In this document: in pieces, positions 62,576 through 64,000 of the stretch | Numbering within the stretch: the stretch's first letter is position 1 | How the letters are laid out: each line of letters opens with the position of its first letter | Assembly (NCBI GenBank): GCA_019058365.1 | Contig: JAHPZE010000001.1 | Span: 310,001-374,000 of the forward strand | Direction of reading: 5' to 3' | Origin: Promethearchaeota archaeon | Lineage (GTDB): Archaea > Asgardarchaeota > Lokiarchaeia > Sigyniarchaeales > SOKP01 | Length of the DNA: 64,000 bases | Translations under genes and position numbers: made by a program | The notes under the pieces: generated by a model | The model's input: only the letters and a program-made list of their open reading frames with translations | Told to the model about the DNA's origin: nothing | Database searches by the model: none

Positions 62576-62589
62576 TGAATAATTATTCA
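62576..62589. promoter_or_regulatory. Metal-box palindrome copy 3 (TGAATAATTATTCA)
   Basis: A perfect 14-bp palindrome inside ATAATGAATAATTATTCATT, midway between two divergent starts (50 nt from each: 62526 minus and 62640 plus). Nearly identical to copy 2 at 59209. Positioned to control both the mrp and the NifX-like operons. Confidence 0.65.
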
Positions 62590-62639
62590 TTAAATTAAAA
62601 ACTTATGAATTGAAAATTTAAAAAAAAGGTTAGAAAAAA

Positions 62640-63083
62640 ATGAGTATTATTGCAATTCCTTCATTGGGTAATGGAGGCTTAAATGATCAGATGAGCCCTC
62701 GTTTTGGGAGATGTGCTAGTTTTACATTTGTTGAAGTTGAAAATAACGAGATTAAAGCTGTAAAAACGGTTCCAAATCCCGCAGCAAATGCTATGGGGGG
62801 AGCTGGTGTGCAAGCAACTCAGATTATTGGTAATAATGGTGCTAATGCTATAATAGTAGGATTCCTAGGCCCTAATGCTTCTAGTGGACTTAATGCTTTA
62901 AATATACAAATTTTTCAAGCTCCAAATCAAACAATTACAATAAAAGAAGTCTTGAATCTCTATTTAGAAGGAAAATTACAACCAATTACTACCTCAAATG
63001 TCGCATCACACTATGGAATGGGAGGTGGTGGACGGGGTATGGGCGGCGGTGGCAGAGGCATGGGAAGAGGAAATCTACCCTAG
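62640..63083 (+). CDS. NifX/NifB C-terminal-like (dinitrogenase Fe-Mo cofactor) domain protein
   Basis: 147 residues. IAIPSLGNGGLNDQMSPRFGRCASFTFVEVENNE is the typical opening of the Nitro_FeMo-Co domain; QATQIIGNNGANAIIVGFLGPNASSGLNAL and IFQAPNQTIT complete it. A Gly/Arg/Met-rich tail follows. Homologues outside nitrogen fixation bind or carry metal clusters. The Gly-rich tail recalls DUF5320. Followed after 39 nt by a ferredoxin-MinD ATPase gene, its usual partner in anaerobes. Confidence 0.87.
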   Translation: MSIIAIPSLGNGGLNDQMSPRFGRCASFTFVEVENNEIKAVKTVPNPAANAMGGAGVQATQIIGNNGANAIIVGFLGPNASSGLNALNIQIFQAPNQTITIKEVLNLYLEGKLQPITTSNVASHYGMGGGGRGMGGGGRGMGRGNLP

Positions 63084-63122
63084 AAAAGCTAGCGATTAAT
63101 TAGAAAATAAAAGATATCTCTA

Positions 63123-64000
63123 ATGAATAGCAAGAAATCCAAAATAATATGTATTACCGGAGGAAAAGGAGGAACAGGTAAAACATTATGTGCTGTAAAT
63201 ATTGCTATAATGTTCAAAAACGAAGGAAAAAAAGTTCTTCTTATAGATGGTGATGTAGAAAATCCTAATACATATTTATTATTAAATGGAAAACTTGAAA
63301 ATAAAAAAGATGTTCCTTTTTTCAAACCTAAAATTAATGAAGATAAATGCTCCAAATGCGGATTATGTGCTAAAAATTGCTTAGCAAATGCGCTTTTACA
63401 TATTAAAGATGCTTTTCCAATTCCAATCTTGACTGTTTGTTCTGGATGTCAGTTATGTTATAAGATCTGTCCTGAAAATGCAATTGAAGCAGATTCAAAA
63501 ACAATAGGGTTTATTTATTCAACAAAAATAAATGGACTCTCACTTTTTCTAGGTGAATTAATGCCTTCAGAAGCTAGATCAGCTGCAATTGTAGAAGCAC
63601 TTCTTGAAAAATTCGAAGAGATTCTTGAAGCTGAACCTGAAAAATTTGATATTATCATTTTAGATACTGCTCCTGGTGCGCATTGTGATGTGGAACTTTT
63701 AATAGCTAATGCAGATATTGTAATTCCCATAACAGAGCCAACTAAGTTCGGTAAATTAGATTTAATTAGGATAATGGAATTGATTATGTTATTAGGCAAA
63801 GAATCTCGAGTGATAGTAAACAGATCTTCATTATTAGGATTTAGAGACCAATTTTTAAAAGAATTAGAAGAAGAAAACATAAAAATTTTAGGTGATATTC
63901 CCTTGGATTCGGATATAGTAGAATCTTACTGCCAAGGAACACCGATTATGGATAGCAACAGTGTGTTCGATAGAGAGGGTGCTGGTTATAGAGCTTTTAA
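63123..64000 (+). CDS. MinD-like ATPase with inserted ferredoxin (partial, runs off window)
   Basis: ATG 63123; open to the window edge (292 codons). CITGGKGGTGKTLCAVNIA (deviant Walker A) lies near residue 12 and LLIDGDVENPN follows. Two inserted 4Fe-4S motifs come next (CSKCGLCAKNC, CSGCQLCYKICP, about 78-120), then the rest of the ATPase core (DIIILDTAPGAHCDVE, ITEPTKFGKLDL, VIVNRS). This 'CobQ/MinD ferredoxin' family accompanies NifX-like genes and is thought to act in cluster or metal assembly. The C-terminus is missing at the window end. Confidence 0.87.
   Translation, partial: MNSKKSKIICITGGKGGTGKTLCAVNIAIMFKNEGKKVLLIDGDVENPNTYLLLNGKLENKKDVPFFKPKINEDKCSKCGLCAKNCLANALLHIKDAFPIPILTVCSGCQLCYKICPENAIEADSKTIGFIYSTKINGLSLFLGELMPSEARSAAIVEALLEKFEEILEAEPEKFDIIILDTAPGAHCDVELLIANADIVIPITEPTKFGKLDLIRIMELIMLLGKESRVIVNRSSLLGFRDQFLKELEEENIKILGDIPLDSDIVESYCQGTPIMDSNSVFDREGAGYRAF

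Noticed and set aside
63089..63880. Minus-strand ORFs over the ferredoxin-MinD gene
   Set aside because: The plus frame has clear Walker and ferredoxin motifs; the minus frames are Ser/Phe-rich shadows.
1..64000. CRISPR arrays, IS elements, tRNA or rRNA genes
   Set aside because: No regularly spaced direct repeats, transposase motifs, tRNA-like folds or rRNA-like sequence were seen on either strand.

Overview
The window is AT-rich archaeal DNA. It probably comes from an Asgard archaeon close to Lokiarchaeia. The evidence is an H4MPT-type Wood-Ljungdahl gene set (fwd genes and an MtdB-type dehydrogenase), HdrA/Mvh electron-bifurcation genes in several copies, a Roadblock/LC7 protein, archaeal TreT, and selenocysteine-coding genes whose 3' stem-loops resemble each other. 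I found no rRNA, tRNA, CRISPR array or insertion sequence.

Layout. 1-8 kb: the 5' part of a UPF0182 membrane protein, small membrane proteins, a broken zinc-ribbon gene, two Fe-S/redox proteins, an OFA-type MFS carrier and an unknown polytopic protein. 8.2-8.6 kb: a one-TM selenoprotein candidate with a 3' stem-loop. 8.6-13 kb: a GPH-like carrier, a DUF89 protein, a Roadblock protein and an Mrp ATPase. 13-17 kb: an fwd operon (Fe-S protein, FwdB, FwdD, FwdA; no FwdC). 17-21.6 kb: a PAS kinase, a VWA/CoxE-like protein and membrane proteins. 21.7-27.8 kb: a trehalose/maltose-type ABC importer with fused permeases, next to a divergent TreT. 28-29.6 kb: DsrE and a kinase.

29.7-46.3 kb is the core of the window, an electron-transfer island. 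A minus-strand operon encodes a winged-helix/HdrA/MvhD triple fusion, MvhG and MvhA. A divergent gene encodes an HdrA with two in-frame UGA codons and a stem-loop directly after its stop codon. A second minus-strand operon encodes a zinc ribbon, an HdrD-like protein, a tandem double HdrA, MvhD and an FrhB-like protein. A plus-strand pair encodes a TraB-like protein and a TraB-like/MtdB fusion. GTCAAA-type boxes precede the Sec-HdrA gene and the MtdB pair, and related boxes lie near the other Hdr operons. This suggests one redox regulon, and the winged helix of the triple fusion is an obvious candidate regulator.

46.5-51.3 kb: glutamate-type dehydrogenase, a receiver-Lrp fusion, a histidine kinase with response regulator, and a zinc-ribbon Lrp. 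51.4-56.3 kb is accessory DNA: a higher-GC island with an internally duplicated unknown protein, gene debris, and two PIN toxin-antitoxin cassettes separated by three copies of a roughly 33-nt element. 56.4-64 kb is a metal/Fe-S block: FeoA-FeoB, DUF5320, a DtxR-type regulator, radical SAM, IscU/NifU, a second Mrp, a NifX-like protein and a ferredoxin-MinD ATPase. Three copies of TGAATAATNATTCA mark its divergent promoters.

The most unusual observations are: (1) two unrelated UGA-interrupted genes, each followed within 0-2 nt of its final stop by a stem-loop of shared design; (2) the wHTH-HdrA-MvhD fusion; (3) the MtdB fusion; (4) the two candidate regulons with shared palindromes; (5) several genes that appear to start at AUU/AUA.
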